Origin: an uncultured Ruaniaceae bacterium
GTDB lineage: Bacteria > Actinomycetota > Actinomycetes > Actinomycetales > Beutenbergiaceae
DNA length: 5,608 bases
NCBI GenBank assembly: GCA_938004115.1
Contig: CALKWS010000114.1
Location: 1-5,608, forward strand
Direction of reading: 5' to 3'
Positions 5,558-5,608 of this stretch are shown piece after piece; position 1 is the stretch's first letter; each line of letters opens with the position of its first letter. The notes beneath the pieces are model-generated. The model was not told the origin of the DNA. It worked only from the letters and a program-made list of their open reading frames with translations, and did not search any database. The position numbers were made by a program, and so were the translations under genes.

Positions 5558-5608
5558 GGTCCGCCTCCGTCCTGGTCGGTTGCAGGGTCACCTCGACGGT
5601 AAGCGTGG
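5550..5608 (-). CDS. Partial 3' end of a minus-strand gene, cut by the window edge
   Basis: On the minus strand a frame open from the right edge reads TLTVEVTLQPTRTEADRG and stops at TGA (5552-5550), overlapping the DUF3140 GTG start by eight bases. Of its 18 complete sense codons, 15 end in G or C, like the genes here, while the other open frame in this stretch has only about half. The short overlap is typical of actinobacterial operons. The piece is too short to assign a family, and chance cannot be excluded. Confidence 0.4.
   Translation of the reverse strand, partial: TLTVEVTLQPTRTEADRG

Overview
The window is high-GC DNA with strong G/C at third codon positions. It carries actinobacterial versions of every recognisable gene: a 107-residue 7Fe ferredoxin of the mycobacterial FdxC type, a seryl-tRNA synthetase with actinobacterial-style motifs 2 and 3, and a DUF3140 protein. 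It most likely comes from the chromosome of an actinomycete. Placement in Micrococcales is a guess from overall character, not something the sequence proves. No phage, transposon, CRISPR or defence gene is visible, and the gene content looks like ordinary core chromosome.

Layout from left to right. Positions 1-110 hold a 50-bp unit repeated twice without mismatch plus the start of a third copy; it is non-coding and may continue beyond the left edge. A non-coding leader (111-234), with a candidate promoter or hairpin, precedes a plus-strand pair: the ferredoxin (235-558) and a flavin reductase-like protein (555-1106). These overlap by four bases and look translationally coupled. A 145-bp gap between convergent genes is filled by six short imperfect repeats (1116-1232). 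Next is a minus-strand diacylglycerol kinase-family lipid kinase with an N-terminal membrane anchor (2454 down to 1252). A 117-bp divergent promoter region separates it from serS (2572-3843). This region contains a perfect 14-bp palindrome and a -10 box placed so that serS mRNA should be leaderless. serS is followed after four bases by a HAD/Cof-type phosphatase (3848-4786). A GC-rich gap with a perfect 16-bp palindrome separates it from two minus-strand genes: a 73-residue conserved-looking small protein (5113 down to 4892) and a DUF3140 protein (5557 down to 5201). The last bases at the right edge look like the 3' end of one more minus-strand gene that overlaps the DUF3140 start.

How the genes work together. 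Ferredoxin plus flavin reductase suggests a small redox module delivering electrons or reduced flavin to an enzyme encoded elsewhere. serS and the HAD phosphatase appear co-transcribed, but the phosphatase substrate cannot be read from sequence. The lipid kinase is divergent from serS and could share regulation with it. The points most worth a second look are the two unrelated repeat families, the palindrome in the divergent promoter region, the leaderless serS start and the unassigned 73-residue protein. I see no clear evidence of a new multi-gene system in this window.
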